Below are positions 13,806 to 39,436 of a DNA stretch of 64,000 nucleotides, in pieces (the first letter of the stretch is position 1; each line of letters begins with the position of its first letter). The position numbers were made by a program, and so were the translations under genes. The DNA lies in NCBI RefSeq assembly GCF_000003815.2, contig NC_049990.1:8346758-8410757 (forward strand), in the 5' to 3' direction. The notes beneath the pieces were generated by a model. That model did no database searches. It saw only the letters and a program-made list of their open reading frames with translations, and had not been told where the DNA came from. Source of the stretch: Branchiostoma floridae. Its lineage: Eukaryota; Chordata; Leptocardii; Amphioxiformes; Branchiostomatidae.

Positions 13806-15060
13806 ATAACACAACATGTAAAAATGCAACTATTCTTTAAACCATCGCCAACACTACGAATCAGCAATGTTGTGTCCCCGCTCGTTCTTGAACAATAAGG
13901 TGAGAGGTTCGGCCCCTTTCACGGCAGTGGAAATTTCCAGGCGTGGTAAAGGTGAAGAACACAAGGTGCCAGTCGAACAGGTGGTCGTACGTGCGGAAAA
14001 AAGCGACCTCTAGAGACCAACTGATGAAGTACACTGATATATGGTTTGCACTTGTTATAGTCTCTGTAACTCAAACTCCGCTGTCCAGGGCTGTAACTGG
14101 ACCCTCCCCGCTAGAGGTTAGCAATGTTGGGCGGGCTGTATAGAAGCTTGCTTAAATCAGGCTAGTCTTGTTACAATCGACATATTCATAACGGACGATT
14201 GTGACCTCTTTATCATATGTCCGCATTGTTGATCATCGCCTACGTAGGTCAATTTATCTATACTTTATTCCAAATGCGAGACCAGATCACTCATACTTGA
14301 CTGTACTAAATATTATCGATAATATTTTGTTGATCTGTATGTAGCCTCGTAGTACCATTATCCATATAACAAGTTAGCTAGTAGTTTGTATTGGCTGCCA
14401 TACATTGTACCTTGTGCGATTGTTGAGCAATAAAGTCATTCATTTTTGGTGGGGGTGTGAACAGTAAACGGGACATATGATAAAAATGTGACAATATTCC
14501 CCACCAACCTCTGCTTGGAGAGTACCAACGACACTGGTATGTTCCGGAGAAGAACACCCCAAAATCTTTTAGCTAGAAATATAGAAATGTATTTTCTCCA
14601 AAAGCTCTTCTGCTCTTTATATTCTTCCAACCAATGAACCAATCGTAATTATAACAAGTGACCTGGTTTAAAATGCTGTATGTCACAGGCGACCATATCC
14701 CGCATACAGTCAGAAGATGAACGTTTTCCCAACTGATCCGATCCATGTGATCTAGGCTGTCAGAAAACGGGGAATCGGGAGAACGACGGTTTTCACTGTC
14801 CCAACATCTGCTTGCAGGCCCAAGTCGTTGGTCAGGGTAATCACGCACCTAACGATCACTTTGCATACTGCAGTATATGTGGACTCTGCAGTGATATTAT
14901 ACATGGCTATGATAGTATCGAAGAAAGAGAAAAGAAGTGAACAGCTTATCAGACTCGTTGATAGCAAATGTGTAATTCAAATGGGCGACTCCTCCGCAAT
15001 TTTTTTAGCTTAATTGGCCGACCTCTACTATTTTTTACCAAAGCCGTCTGGTAGACTGGT

Positions 15061-15297
15061 CACTCACTCACTCGCTCACTCACTCGCTCACTCACTCACT
15101 CACTCACTCACTCACTCACTCACTCACTCACTCACTCACTCACTCACTCACTCACTCACTCACTCACTCACTCACTCACTCACCCAATCATTCACTCACT
15201 CATTCATTCATTCATTCATTCATCCACTCGCTCACTCACTCTCTCACCCACTCACTCGCTTACTCGCTCGCTCACTCACTCACTCACTCACTTACTC
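15061..15297. repeat. (TCAC)n microsatellite, about 237 bp
   Basis: This is a nearly uninterrupted run of CACT/TCAC units with occasional CGCT, CATT and CCCA variants. An open frame runs across it and would give repeats of Leu-Thr-His-Ser, but that is a by-product of the repeat. Confidence 0.95.
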
Positions 15298-15485
15298 AAA
15301 TTATCCGATGAAATCGGTGGTAACGGTGGCTGTTTACGAGGCTAAGTCGTCCTCTTTATCCAGTGGATAATTTTCCCTGCCAACCAGTTTTCACACCAGG
15401 AAATGTGGCAACCGTCAAGTCACAAGAACAGGGCCTGACTGTTTCACAACTGTCGGAAAGTTCCACGGTTTTTGTCAGGAATAGA

Positions 15486-15995
15486 ATGCCGAGCATACAA
15501 GCAAACATTGAGCGGGAAATCGAATTGGGTCAAAGCCAAAACAAGGCCATTGCTCAGGGCACACTCCAAGTGGTCGTCATGGTAACGGGGTCACATTTTG
15601 TTGACAGGACAGTTTTTCGTCGTCTATCACAGGGTCAATGTGCCTATGCAAAGTTTTCATTGGTTGCAAAAGATCGTTTACCAGTAAACGGCCACCTTTC
15701 GTCGACGATGTCGGTGGCCTGTAATATCTCAAAAGTAAAGCCGTGTGTTAAACAGTATGGGGTTAGCGCTGTCAAAGAGTTCCTGACAGCTGGCCCCTTA
15801 ATTTATCTAGCAGCTCTACGGGAGTGTTCCTGTGAGCTGACTTTTGTCATACAAGAAGTCGTAGAGATATACTCTCAGCGTCCGCTTACTTTAAAAAGCT
15901 TTCACTGCCGGCCACGGAAGAAGGTTCCTGAGCCACTCCCAATGCTTCCTAAGCAGGATGGGCACATCGTAACTTTTCTAACGGCCCTCTTTTAG
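15486..15995 (+). CDS. Unrecognised open frame, doubtful gene
   Basis: The reading frame is open from about 15363 to the stop at 15995, but the first true ATG is at 15486, giving about 169 residues (starting MPSIQANIEREIELGQSQ). I recognise no domain, signal peptide or membrane span. No splice sites, poly(A) signal or family match support it. It is longer than most chance frames in this window, which is the only reason to list it. It may be chance or part of a decayed mobile element. Confidence 0.12.
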   Translation: MPSIQANIEREIELGQSQNKAIAQGTLQVVVMVTGSHFVDRTVFRRLSQGQCAYAKFSLVAKDRLPVNGHLSSTMSVACNISKVKPCVKQYGVSAVKEFLTAGPLIYLAALRECSCELTFVIQEVVEIYSQRPLTLKSFHCRPRKKVPEPLPMLPKQDGHIVTFLTALF

Positions 15996-17009
15996 TTTTA
16001 TATGACGGCCGATTCAAGTTTGAAAAAGTCTTATAGGCCATTCACATTTGTCGCACAATAATCTTACGATCAAAGACAGAGGACATTCTTACGACACTTG
16101 CCTAGCAAAATTAGTTCGTTGTCGGCAGTTGGTTGTGTCACAGCCTGCTTCAGGGTTATGCGACACCAAAATTGTACGACGACATACGATACGTCGATAG
16201 ATGTCGATGAAGTGACCGCGCCGTAACATGCACGTTGACTGTTGGAGAATGGTAATCTCCAAACAGATCCACTATGCGTAATGCATAGTATCAAACTTCC
16301 CGTTTGACTCCCTTAGCCGGCCACACTCCTTGGCCAGCTTTGATGCTATCTTATGGCACCGTAGGATCTGCTTGGAGATTAGGGGAATGGGAGTAAGTTA
16401 CGATAACCCCACTCAGCTTACCACACTTAGACATTATGACATGTTTTGTCCTCTTACAGCGAATTTCCTGATATACAGAGTAAATGAATGAAGAAAAAGG
16501 CCAAGGTCAATTTTAGCCCACTCGCGACTTTCCTTGCTCATTTTGCACAAAAAATTAGATCTTCTATCCTGGTTAAAAGTAGGTCAGTTCCCTCGATATT
16601 GTAAATTGTTTGTTTCTTGTCCGTAATTCGTCTACCGTGCTTCCTAGACTAATTGCAAATTTCCGTGAGAGGGGCCCAGGGGATTACTGCACTTTGGTGT
16701 ACTGTAAATGTTTACCTCCAAGGTAGACTAATAGGTCACTAGCTAACAATTCAGTCTTGAAATGTAAGTGCTTCCAAGTTGAAACTTGTCGTCTTCTTAA
16801 AACTTTTTAAGGTTCTTAAACACAGTCTTCTCCTACAATTGATCGATTGTAATAGGTACTACTGGTTTTTGGACAGTTCGTCTTAAGGGCCGCATACATA
16901 TATAGTCGAAGCCGGTTGGCTTCATGTATCTACAATTGTGTAAAATCAATACGGTCAAATTTAAAAATTGAAGAAGAAGAAGTCAAAAACGTTGTGGACC
17001 CAGGTCAGA

Positions 17010-17312
17010 ATATTTTCATCAAGTACTAGTGGCTCCCTGAGTACTCTTGAAGCAGAAAACTCTTGCGTGCCTCTTTGGTTGACCACAAGTACATGTAATC
17101 TTCCAAAATGTGTCAATGAACCACTCGTATATTCAGATGTAAGAGTGGAAATATGCAGGGAAAATCCAAAGTACTGTTAATCCAGATATTTCTTTATCAA
17201 GAGGTTGGTTGTTGAGTATCTTTGAAGTAGAAAGCTCTTACGCGCCTCTTTGGTTTACCTCGAGTACCTGTAATCTCACACAACATGTCACTGAGAGCAC
17301 TGACATATTTTT
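17010..17312. repeat. Diverged tandem duplication, period about 175 bp
   Basis: Copy A (17010-17140) and copy B (17186-17312) share the blocks ATATTTTCATCAAG / ATATTTCTTTATCAAG, a GTACTCTTGAAG / GTATCTTTGAAG block, and a CTCTTNCGNGCCTCTTTGGT block in the same order. Function unknown. Confidence 0.6.
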
Positions 17313-17346
17313 TACTTTTACCGATTTTCCAAAGCCTGTAAACCGG

Positions 17347-17470
17347 TAGTCTCTACCAGACTCCGGCCTGGCCTAATAGTAATAGGGGACTTTGGCCAAG
17401 TTATACTAATAAACGTCTAGTAGGAGTTAATTGGTCTAGGAGTGAACTGACCGGCCGGAGGATAGACTGC
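17347..17470. mobile_element. Short inverted-repeat element (MITE-like)
   Basis: The left end TAGTCTCTACCAGACTCCGG and the right end, read in reverse complement (GCAGTCTATCCTCCGGCC), are imperfect inverted repeats. The left end resembles the terminus of the element at 13617. The element is non-coding. Confidence 0.4.
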
Positions 17471-18662
17471 AATCCCATGTTAACTTATTTGTCCCTATTT
17501 GGCCAAATTATTGTCTTATTTTCTTTCCAACTGACACGTCTGCTTGGAGACTAGTATACCGGATGCTCAGCACAGAACCAGTCGTGTGTGCGTGTTTTCC
17601 TATTTGCTGTAATTGCTACTCTTTCCATGGCGTTTTTCAACAAAGGAATCCAACGTTGCGTGGCGGGCTCCAAAAGCAGCCGTCAAGTGATCCGCTTACG
17701 TGCAAATAAGTCAAGAGCAGACATGCGCGAAACAGTCGTCTGCATCAGAGACTTCACACAACCAATACATCTGCCACATGCTTCACCTCACCACGTTATG
17801 ATTTTTCACAAGTCAACAAACACACACGGAAACTTCTTTAGTAGGTTTTGTTTTGGGTTGGTTTTACAGGGGCGTGAGAAACTTTCACATGAGGCGGTGT
17901 TATCCTATATCGCACAGCCATGTTTTTATCAACACAGGTGTAAATGTGCCCAGCGACAGACGGAACTAGAATCGTTTCAACCAAGATACAGATATATCAT
18001 GTATGGCTATTATATATGGCATACTTAGCTGAAAATAATCAACTTCAAGAGTACAGTGTGGTGTGTTATAATGTGATAAAGTGTCTATAATACTGACGCG
18101 ACTGTCGTTACTTTGGAAACGTGCGGCCAAACACGACCCCTTCAGCTTACCCCAATCTTAATCCGTCACGCTCAACAGGTGGTCACAAAAGTTCTTTCGA
18201 TTCCACAAATGAAATCAGTTTCCAGAATCAATAAAAACTAATATTTCAAAGCGGTTATATTGTTGTGTGGATACTATCCCTATGTTTAACACGCCAATTT
18301 TGCACAAAGTGATCATATTGAACTACATACATTACATTAACGAACGTTTGTTACTCAATCGTTGTACACGTACGGAAAATGTAAACGAATTTCGACTATG
18401 GACTAAAATGTCGGTCACATGCAAGTCGTAACCAAGTGTTGTCTGAAGTCCTGTACAAATACGCTGAAGAGCACTTGTCGGTGTATCAATGACTTTTCCG
18501 ACCTGTTTGCTCTTAAGCCACCATACTACTTTGTTTCGGGTCACAAACGATACATAATTTCCACAAAATTTTAGAGACAAAAAGGTCATCATTTCTAGCA
18601 GGTTGTTCACTGATAATATGATATCATACATACAGAAGATTAGTTTTCCTCAAACTTGGTTT

Positions 18663-19460
18663 TTAGTCGTCATTCTGTTCTACATCTTTCTCCGACTTGT
18701 CCCCCTGCATGAAGGCTTGTACCTCCGGGTTCATGGCGGCTTCCTTCATGTCCAGGCCCGTCTGCACGGACGAGACGGGCACCTGGCCGTTTTTCTCCGA
18801 GCCTGAGGAATCGTCCGCCCGGAGCTCCGCCATCCCGCTCTGTACGCTCTCTAGACTCGGTGCCGTGGAGGGCGAGGACGGAGTGGAGCCGCCCTGGTTG
18901 TTGTTCTGTCCGTCCGCGGGTTTCGGCACCCTCATCACAACCTTTTCCTTCGACTCCTTCCTGCTATGTTTCAGTGAAGACTTCCTCTCCTGTCTGTTCG
19001 CGTCTTGCTTCCATGTTCGGAACGCGGCGCTAAACTGGTGCGTGAGAACCATGACCATAGCCTGGGCCTTCTGCTTCTTACTGCACAGCACCGCGTGGCA
19101 AAACAAGTCTTCCTTGCTGCCGCCGGGAGTCCCCGTTATCCAGCTGAACACCTTCGGGAGTTCCAGGTCGGCCATGCAGTAGGACACGTTCTGGATCTTG
19201 AAAAATTCGTCGACTGGCTCCGTTCCCTTTTGTAGAGGCTCTACCTCTTTCATGTGCATGCCCTCGGGGGTTACTGTTAGCGACACCTTTCTCAACTTGC
19301 GGTCGGGGATGCTTTCCCTGGCCGCCCATATTTTCTTGGTCGGTTCAGCAGTGCAGCCTTTTCCATTCGGTCTATCGGTCTTCACCTTCCCCAGGTAGCA
19401 CACATAGAAAACAGGGTTCTCGGGCGTTATATCCAGCGACTGCTTCTTCTTACTGAACAT
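18663..19460 (-). CDS. FAM43A: FAM43-like PTB-domain protein (single exon)
   Basis: The frame from the ATG at 19460 to TAA at 18663-18665 encodes 265 residues with no intron, as in vertebrate FAM43A and FAM43B. The longer upstream open frame has no earlier ATG, so I take the Met of MFSKKKQSLDITPENP as the start. Residues about 1-165 form the phosphotyrosine-binding (PID) fold shared with FAM43: YVCYLGKV, the GCTA...KIW block, SYCMADLELPKVFSW and LFCHAVLCSKKQKAQAMVMV all line up with my memory of human FAM43A. The C-terminal 100 residues are low-complexity, rich in Ser, Gln, Lys and acidic residues, and diverged. The protein is shorter than human FAM43A (about 420 residues) or FAM43B (about 330). 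Its role is presumably that of an adaptor binding NPxY-type peptides; the family is poorly characterised. A or B cannot be decided. Confidence 0.82.
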   Translation of the reverse strand: MFSKKKQSLDITPENPVFYVCYLGKVKTDRPNGKGCTAEPTKKIWAARESIPDRKLRKVSLTVTPEGMHMKEVEPLQKGTEPVDEFFKIQNVSYCMADLELPKVFSWITGTPGGSKEDLFCHAVLCSKKQKAQAMVMVLTHQFSAAFRTWKQDANRQERKSSLKHSRKESKEKVVMRVPKPADGQNNNQGGSTPSSPSTAPSLESVQSGMAELRADDSSGSEKNGQVPVSSVQTGLDMKEAAMNPEVQAFMQGDKSEKDVEQNDD

Positions 19461-19660
19461 GGTGAGGCACAAAGGAGAGGAAAAAAGGAAATAAACAGAG
19501 TCACGCACGAAAACAGCACTGAAATCCTTCTGTCTTACGGCTACTTGAGATCCGTGACCGCTTGAATCCGCCAACACCGCGCCTGGTGGTTCGCCAGTGT
19601 TCTCTCTCTGCGCTCACGGGGAGGTTATATCAGTGGCGCCGACGACAGACGCGCCCCAGT
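19461..19660 (-). promoter_or_regulatory. 5' leader and presumed promoter of the FAM43-like gene
   Basis: The sequence above the ATG is GC-rich. A weak TATA-like GATATAACC lies on the minus strand at about 19623-19631, roughly 165 bases upstream of the ATG. No transcription start can be fixed. Confidence 0.25.
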
Positions 19661-21137
19661 CTGCTACACAAGATAACGGTTCTATCCCGGGGGAGATGGG
19701 AGCGAAAATCCGGAGGACTTTGCCAACTATTCAGATCTATTTGCCCAGGAGGCTATGTGGCTTCGACCAACGCCCGGGCTTGGCGGGAGAGGCTTTTGTT
19801 CGTCATGGGCGACACGGATAGTGTTTCCTGGGGTAATTGTGTTGTGTTCGGGGTTCACAGGTGGTCGTCGCTTTGTGAGAGGCTTGGAGAGAGGACTGAA
19901 TGAAAACGGGAACACACTGTGCTGAGAGAAAATCGATAAAGTACATGTACACCGCTGGTCGGCACTGACAAATGTTGCAGAAACTGGGGGTAACATACTC
20001 TCCAAGCAGAGGTTCCGTCGCGGTTGTTTCTGACGTGTTTTTAGGCGTTTTTGTCGGGCTGCCGGTCTATTTTGTACCGCTTTTTTTATGTCTCGCGGCC
20101 TCACGGGCGTCGGGCTGACAGTTTGTACCGTTTTCTTTTCATTTCGCTAACCCACAAAAACGCCGAAAACATGTCAAAAACAGCAGGAGCCGAACCTCTG
20201 CTTGGACAACGCATGCACTCTATTTCTCTGCAAAGCCCAGGCCTGGCAAAGGCTTAATTGGACCATACTGATTTGAGTATATGAATGGCATCCTCTGGAC
20301 ACTCCAAAGTTGATGCGAGCGAGCGAGAAAAAGTTGGGCAAAGTCTTATGAAATCATAGTGGTCAGGAGGGTTGAACAAAGGGCAAATGGTATAACAGAC
20401 TTGCCAGGAGGATGAAATGCTAATCCTTTCACGGATCCATAACCCCGTAGGAAGGCCTGGTGGAGGCTACAGGTATTAAACAGAAGAGGGTCTAGAAATA
20501 TGAGGAAGTCACTTTCTACAGTGTATTTGGTTGTGATCAAATGTCTGCAGCACTTCCTATTACAGCTGGGTGGCACTCCAATACTTTTTACTTTTTCATA
20601 TACGATAAAGTAGCCAGTTTCTCCATGTGCTTCACAAGCATTCAGTCTTCTGCTAAACTCCAAAAGTACCCTCTAATTGAATTAATCCTATGGCTGAATA
20701 CAGTGCAAAACTTTTAGGTAAGGTTACAAAACTAATTTCAGGATCGCTGAAAAATCTCGTCTTGTTATGTGTTCTTTGCTACCTTATGAGCAATTTGCCT
20801 TCTCGGTGTGCTTAGCGATCGTCATTTATTCCGAAAATATGCACGATAAACGAAGTGTCTGTGTATAGGGAGTACATGGGTAGGGTCTGCATGGGTTTAG
20901 TGAGTGTCATATTGTTTTACAAAACACACATCGCACAATTCATCCCAAGGTGAATTCCACAAAAATTCGGCTGATTATGTATTCATTGACACATTATCTT
21001 TTGGAAAACACAACCCCCTTCTGGAGTGGAATGCCCCTTTAATTGCACACCCCATTTGCCACTGCATTTCGTGCAATTATCCGAATGATGCAACAAAGCG
21101 AAGTTATTAAGCTGGACCGCACCACCACGGAATTTCA

Positions 21138-21294
21138 TAGCCTATACCAGGCTTCGTGGATCGGTGGTCTAATTGTAGAAATTGGACAAATAGAGTCTAT
21201 AGTACGCTAGGGGAGTTAGCCGGCCAGAAGAGTACGTTTCCTCACCGTGAGGATAATTATGATTCTACCGATCCACGGAGCCTGGTAGAGGCTA
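21138..21294. mobile_element. MITE with 28-bp inverted ends and 9-bp target duplication
   Basis: The left end TAGCCTATACCAGGCTTCG and the reverse complement of the right end (TAGCCTCTACCAGGCTCCG) match in 26 of 28 positions. The element is flanked by direct repeats GGAATTTCA at 21129-21137 and 21295-21303. A 9-bp (or 10-bp) duplication suggests mobilisation by a Mutator-like transposase. The 157-bp body has no coding capacity. Confidence 0.85.
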
Positions 21295-23648
21295 GGAATT
21301 TCATACAATTAACAAAAGTGTGTGATTATCCGTTGTGCAATTAACTGGCTGCCACTGTATCCCTTTTACAATGTTTTTTTTTTTCAATATACGTACGGTA
21401 TATTTTCACTCGATTTTGCAGCTCCTGCTTTATATGTTTTCCAGTTTTGGGAAAAGGACTGAAATTGATGTGCGTGTATGTCATCCATGTAATCAAATAA
21501 AATGTCCTTAGGAAGATAAAGTAATGAAATATACACACACGGGAAGTTTTATCTTCAACATGTTTAATGACCTTAGTAAGTACAAAACATGACACGGTCT
21601 TGTGTCGACCCCCACAAAGTGTTTTGCAACAAACTATAGAAAGAACACCAAGAAACATAAGAACTCTCAAGACACAAGGATGGGACCTTTTTCTGCCAGA
21701 CATTACAGAATTATTACATATTATAATAGATAAAATACTCTGTATGTATGTAAATTACCTACGAACAAAGTTTCTGTGCCATCCTATTTTCTATGAGCCA
21801 CCCTCTCCTTCTTACCCAGTTCCACCGCACCCATCCGTACCTCTAGGCATAGTGGTTCGACCCAGCTCCAACAGTTTTGTATGGAGGCCTGGGATGTACC
21901 ACTGGATGCCAAGGGATGGTCAGGGTGGAGGTGTGGCAAGGGGGCTGTGATGTGTAGACAAACGCACCTCTGACATATCTCAGGAATGTTATTTTACAGT
22001 AAGAACTGCCATTCTTGTCATAAAAGTAATCATGTGTGCCGTGCTTCTCAGCAGATCCACCCCCTCACTCTTTCCTGTTGTTATCTTTGTATACCTCTGT
22101 GCTTGGCAGGAGGGGGGTGAGATCAGCTGATAGCACAGCACCATAGTACGCATATACATACACTGCAGTGAAGAATGTGGAATTTGGCATTGATACAACA
22201 TCGGGAACAAAAATATCGCGCGGTCTGGTTAGATTGTGACCGCACTGTACAATGATATACAGCAGAATTTGAGTTTAAAATAAATAACTTGAGATTGCTT
22301 CAACATACAAGTCTTTTGCCTCTTAACGTTGGCCCAACTCGGCCGAATGTAACAATTCTGTACAGCATATACTTAGTAATGGTAATGGCCCAAAATCATT
22401 GGCAGCAAGTCCACACTGCCCCTCTTTAGCTTCGCTGTCAACTGAGGTCTATACAAAATGAACCTATTGCATCTTCCCCTCTCTCTGTACATCTTTCCAA
22501 TAAAATAAAAAGCTAGTAATGATACCTCTGGAATGCTCAAATTTTCTTCTCTAACAATAGCCTACATTTGGTATGACATGCAGCAATTTACGAAAAACAT
22601 ACTTAAATTTGCTACAATTTATAACAGATGTACAACAGATACTGAAGAAAAGCTAATAAGGGTCAGTGGCGACTCAATGCAACACTCTGGACTTGACGTT
22701 ATTAACCCAAAATCATCCCTTGCAAACTAATAGCACCAGGTTGAGATAGATCCTCCCATACTTTCGTGCCAAACGTCACGAGCGTTACCTCGCAAACATG
22801 ACAAGTACCGGAGGTACAGTAGTTTTCGAAGTTTTAGCGATACAGCTAAAGATTTAACACATACAGAATCTAATACAGTTCTTTCATCTATTACTTATTG
22901 ACTAAATTGTACTTTCCAATGTGCCAGATATGCAATCATTGTCTAGAAGTTCCCTCCTAGCATCAGATAGAATCAACTGACAGGCAACATCAGACCTGCT
23001 TTTTCTTCCATCATAATTTCGACACCTAAAAACGAATCCGTCTACTGATCTTGGACGCTGTCATACTACAAGTTCTGACATGTTAAAAAATAAAGTGCAA
23101 CATGTGAAATCTGTCCCTGTGCTTCTAACGGGCGTCACAGAGAATAATACACAGCAGCTTCCTGGTCACATACCTACTTGGACTGAAAATAAAATACTTC
23201 ATTTGCAAAGATATTACAACATTTTCGGACCACAATTTTGGTTCAACTGTCAACTATGCTTAAAAGTGGCTATCCTTTACTTTGTAGTGGAAAATGCTTA
23301 TACAGAATTTTTCATTTCGCTTTCAGAGGCTATCAACTTGTACAAAAATAGAGAATTTTATATCCTTTTCTTTCCACAGGAGCGTACAGTTGTGCTGGCT
23401 GGCACAGGCACGTGGAGGCATCAGGACGACAACATAGCCGGCCCCAACGTAGCCAGCACTGTTCAAAGATATGTACACTCTTCAATCATCGGTTGTATAA
23501 TGTTTTAAATGCTAAGAGAAGTTGGGCCACACGCTTCACTCTACCTCAGTCCCAGGGAAAGGCGTTAGTTCTATGTTCTGGGTTGAACCCAGACCCCCTG
23601 GTATGACATCTGCGACGAAACGCAGACACGCTTCATATGTTACACTTG

Positions 23649-23830
23649 GGTTCACTCGTGAAAAGAGTGAACACTACACCCCCTCTCGTGGAGTGAATAC
23701 TTAGCTCACTCGACGTCAAACTGAACACGTCCACTCTTCTCGAGTGAACACTTGAATCTGTTCACTCCCCTTTAAACGGAGATGGCTTGCTTTCCCCTTA
23801 GTTGACAGCTAGTTAACTCTCGGAGTGAAC
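23649..23830. repeat. Cluster of GAGTGAAC-like motifs
   Basis: Within about 180 bp the octamer GAGTGAAC or a close variant occurs at least six times on either strand (for example near 23650, 23664, 23690, 23742, 23760 and 23823). Some copies face each other as inverted repeats around 23650-23674. It may be a relic of a mobile element or a cluster of binding sites; I cannot tell which. Confidence 0.4.
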
Positions 23831-25149
23831 AAACCCTGATTGATTTGTCTTGGTCGTAGCCCTGGTACTGAGGTACCCTTCACATCTCAAATTCCATTAG
23901 CAAAAAATGGTCATGTATAATATACAGTGCAGTACTTAAACAATGTTGTATACAGAGATTTGGCTGTCCACCTGAACAGCCAACAATACTGGCCGAGCTT
24001 ACCAGTACGATACCACTGGTGAAAATGGGAAGCGACACCTAGCTGATTCCAGGGGGATTCCAGGTAACTTGGAGACGATTCAGTGCAGTCGACATGCACA
24101 GAGTCGGCAAACTCCTGGTTGAACACTTTTTAGCCTTAACAAAAGGCCACTAGTCTGGAGTCCTAAAGTCAGTGGTCACGTGCCGTTCCACAAACGCACG
24201 GAACCCCACCGGAATTTCGTGGAACTTTGAATCAACAACTGCTTTCCTTGCAGAATCGTGGCTACAACAGGAACTTCCATTCCCTGACTTCTTGTTGTTG
24301 TTTTTTTCCGCAGTTTAACATCTGAGTCTCTACACAGCACAGGCTCCCGTGGGAGCGGGATGTAAAACAGAACAGCAGCTCTCGTTCGTCAGAAATACTC
24401 TCTACACTCCTACCAAAAAACCTTGTCAACGAACGTCGTGGTTATTATAACATGGAAACAAGTTAATAGTAAACAACTCCAATAATACTCCCATGGTCCT
24501 TTGCAACTCTGGAAAGCCTTGTACGAATTGCTGTCGACGAGACAGCAACATATGCATAATTTTTACAGCTGTAAAATGGCTGGGTACTATATAAAGTCGT
24601 CATGCCTATAAGCCTTACTCCTAATACAGGCATATTCCGAATGCTTACAATGGTAAAAGCTTCAGTAAATGTCAACTGTAAGACAATGTCAACAACTACT
24701 GGTTGGCATTCTTCCTTCATAAAAATCCCTCCAGCTTTCACCTAGCCCAGCCTTCCTTTTCTAAAGCTGACCCTTCAATTTTTTTTTGTAACACTTAAAT
24801 TCAACTCTGCTCGCGGGCTTTTGTTATACTCTCTCGGTCATTTCTTTACCTTACCCTGCTTAACAATTATATGTGAAGGCTTCCTGACAATATGCGGTAT
24901 TTCATGTGTTTTTTTCGTATCAGGATATAATATTGCATCTTTGCCTTGTTCACATACACTTCATGCTATATCAAGTTACAAGGCCATGGCCAGTGATGCA
25001 ATGCATGATGGATATGAACTTCTGTAGGTCCCAGGTAATCTCTCAAAGGATCATGGGATTTGTGTGCCACATGGGAACGGGGTGACTACTATATACTAAT
25101 GATATCTACTAGTCTGGCAACCGTTGTGGGGGCTGGGGGGTGGTCCGAC

Positions 25150-39054
<13,905 letters not shown>

Positions 39055-39403
39055 AACTAGAAAATATCGTGGACGATTTTCTCCTTAAACTATCAGTGAA
39101 CTGAAATTTTCTGAAATGGTCTAACAAAAAGATGGAGGCATCGGAAACTACTTATACCGTCGGCCTCTGACGTCACATTGAGTCACATGGTCTAAATAAG
39201 GAATGCTGATTGGCTAAAAATTCCTTCAGGGTAAAGGGTTACAGAAATTTTGTAAAAATTTATACAATATTTTGAGAAAAAAGAATTGCTTAACAAGTGA
39301 GCTATTTTAGCTGATGATATGACCAAAAATGTATTCATTTAAAACAATGAGTAGCTATTTAGAAAAAAGTCAAAATCTTGCATAGGTAATTACATCCGGG
39401 CAT
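39055..39403. promoter_or_regulatory. Divergent DDX3/RPL8 promoter
   Basis: About 350 bp separate the DDX3 ATG (39054, minus) from the presumed RPL8 start (39404, plus). For DDX3, a TATA-like TATAAG (39156-39151) lies about 100 bases above the ATG. A perfect CRE palindrome TGACGTCA is at 39168-39175, and an inverted CCAAT box (ATTGG, 39209-39213) may serve either gene. Start sites are inferred, not shown. Confidence 0.6.
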
Positions 39404-39436
39404 CTTTCTCTTTCCCAGTGTCGGCCATCACGGTGG
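39404..39436 (+). other. RPL8: Probable non-coding first exon of RPL8 with TOP start
   Basis: CTTTCTCTTTCCC is a 5' terminal oligopyrimidine tract typical of ribosomal-protein mRNAs. It is followed by AGTGTCGGCCATCACGG and a splice donor (GTGGGT at 39433 or GTAAAA at 39437). The coding exon has a splice acceptor 8 bases before its ATG, so an upstream leader exon is required and this is the best candidate. Confidence 0.6.

Larger units (their letters stand above)
11641..18662. other. Intergenic stretch without a recognised gene
   Basis: This is mixed-composition DNA, GC-richer up to about 13.9 kb. It contains a 14-base G run at 12560-12573, MITE-like elements at 13617-13805 and 17347-17470, a TCAC microsatellite at 15061-15297, an open frame at 15486-15995 and a diverged tandem duplication at 17010-17312. 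I see no recognisable exon on either strand. Confidence 0.5.
19661..25149. other. Stretch between the FAM43-like gene and DDX3, including unmapped DDX3 3'UTR
   Basis: The DDX3 3'UTR must start at 25149 and run leftward, but I saw no canonical AATAAA on the minus strand close to the stop codon, so its end is not defined. The region also holds a 9-bp-TSD MITE at 21138-21294, an isolated related terminus at 20433-20469, a cluster of GAGTGAAC motifs at 23649-23830, and an AT-rich open frame at 23080-23508 that I do not recognise. Confidence 0.4.

Noticed and set aside
15014-15370. 118-residue open frame made of Leu-Thr-His-Ser repeats
   Set aside because: It is the translation of the TCAC microsatellite; the bases, not the protein, are repeated.
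17588-18028. 146-residue frame with a hydrophobic start
   Set aside because: The apparent start is GTG, not ATG, in an animal sequence; no family match and no splice or poly(A) support.
18697-19182. 161-residue plus-strand frame
   Set aside because: It is antisense to the FAM43-like coding sequence and has no recognisable domains.
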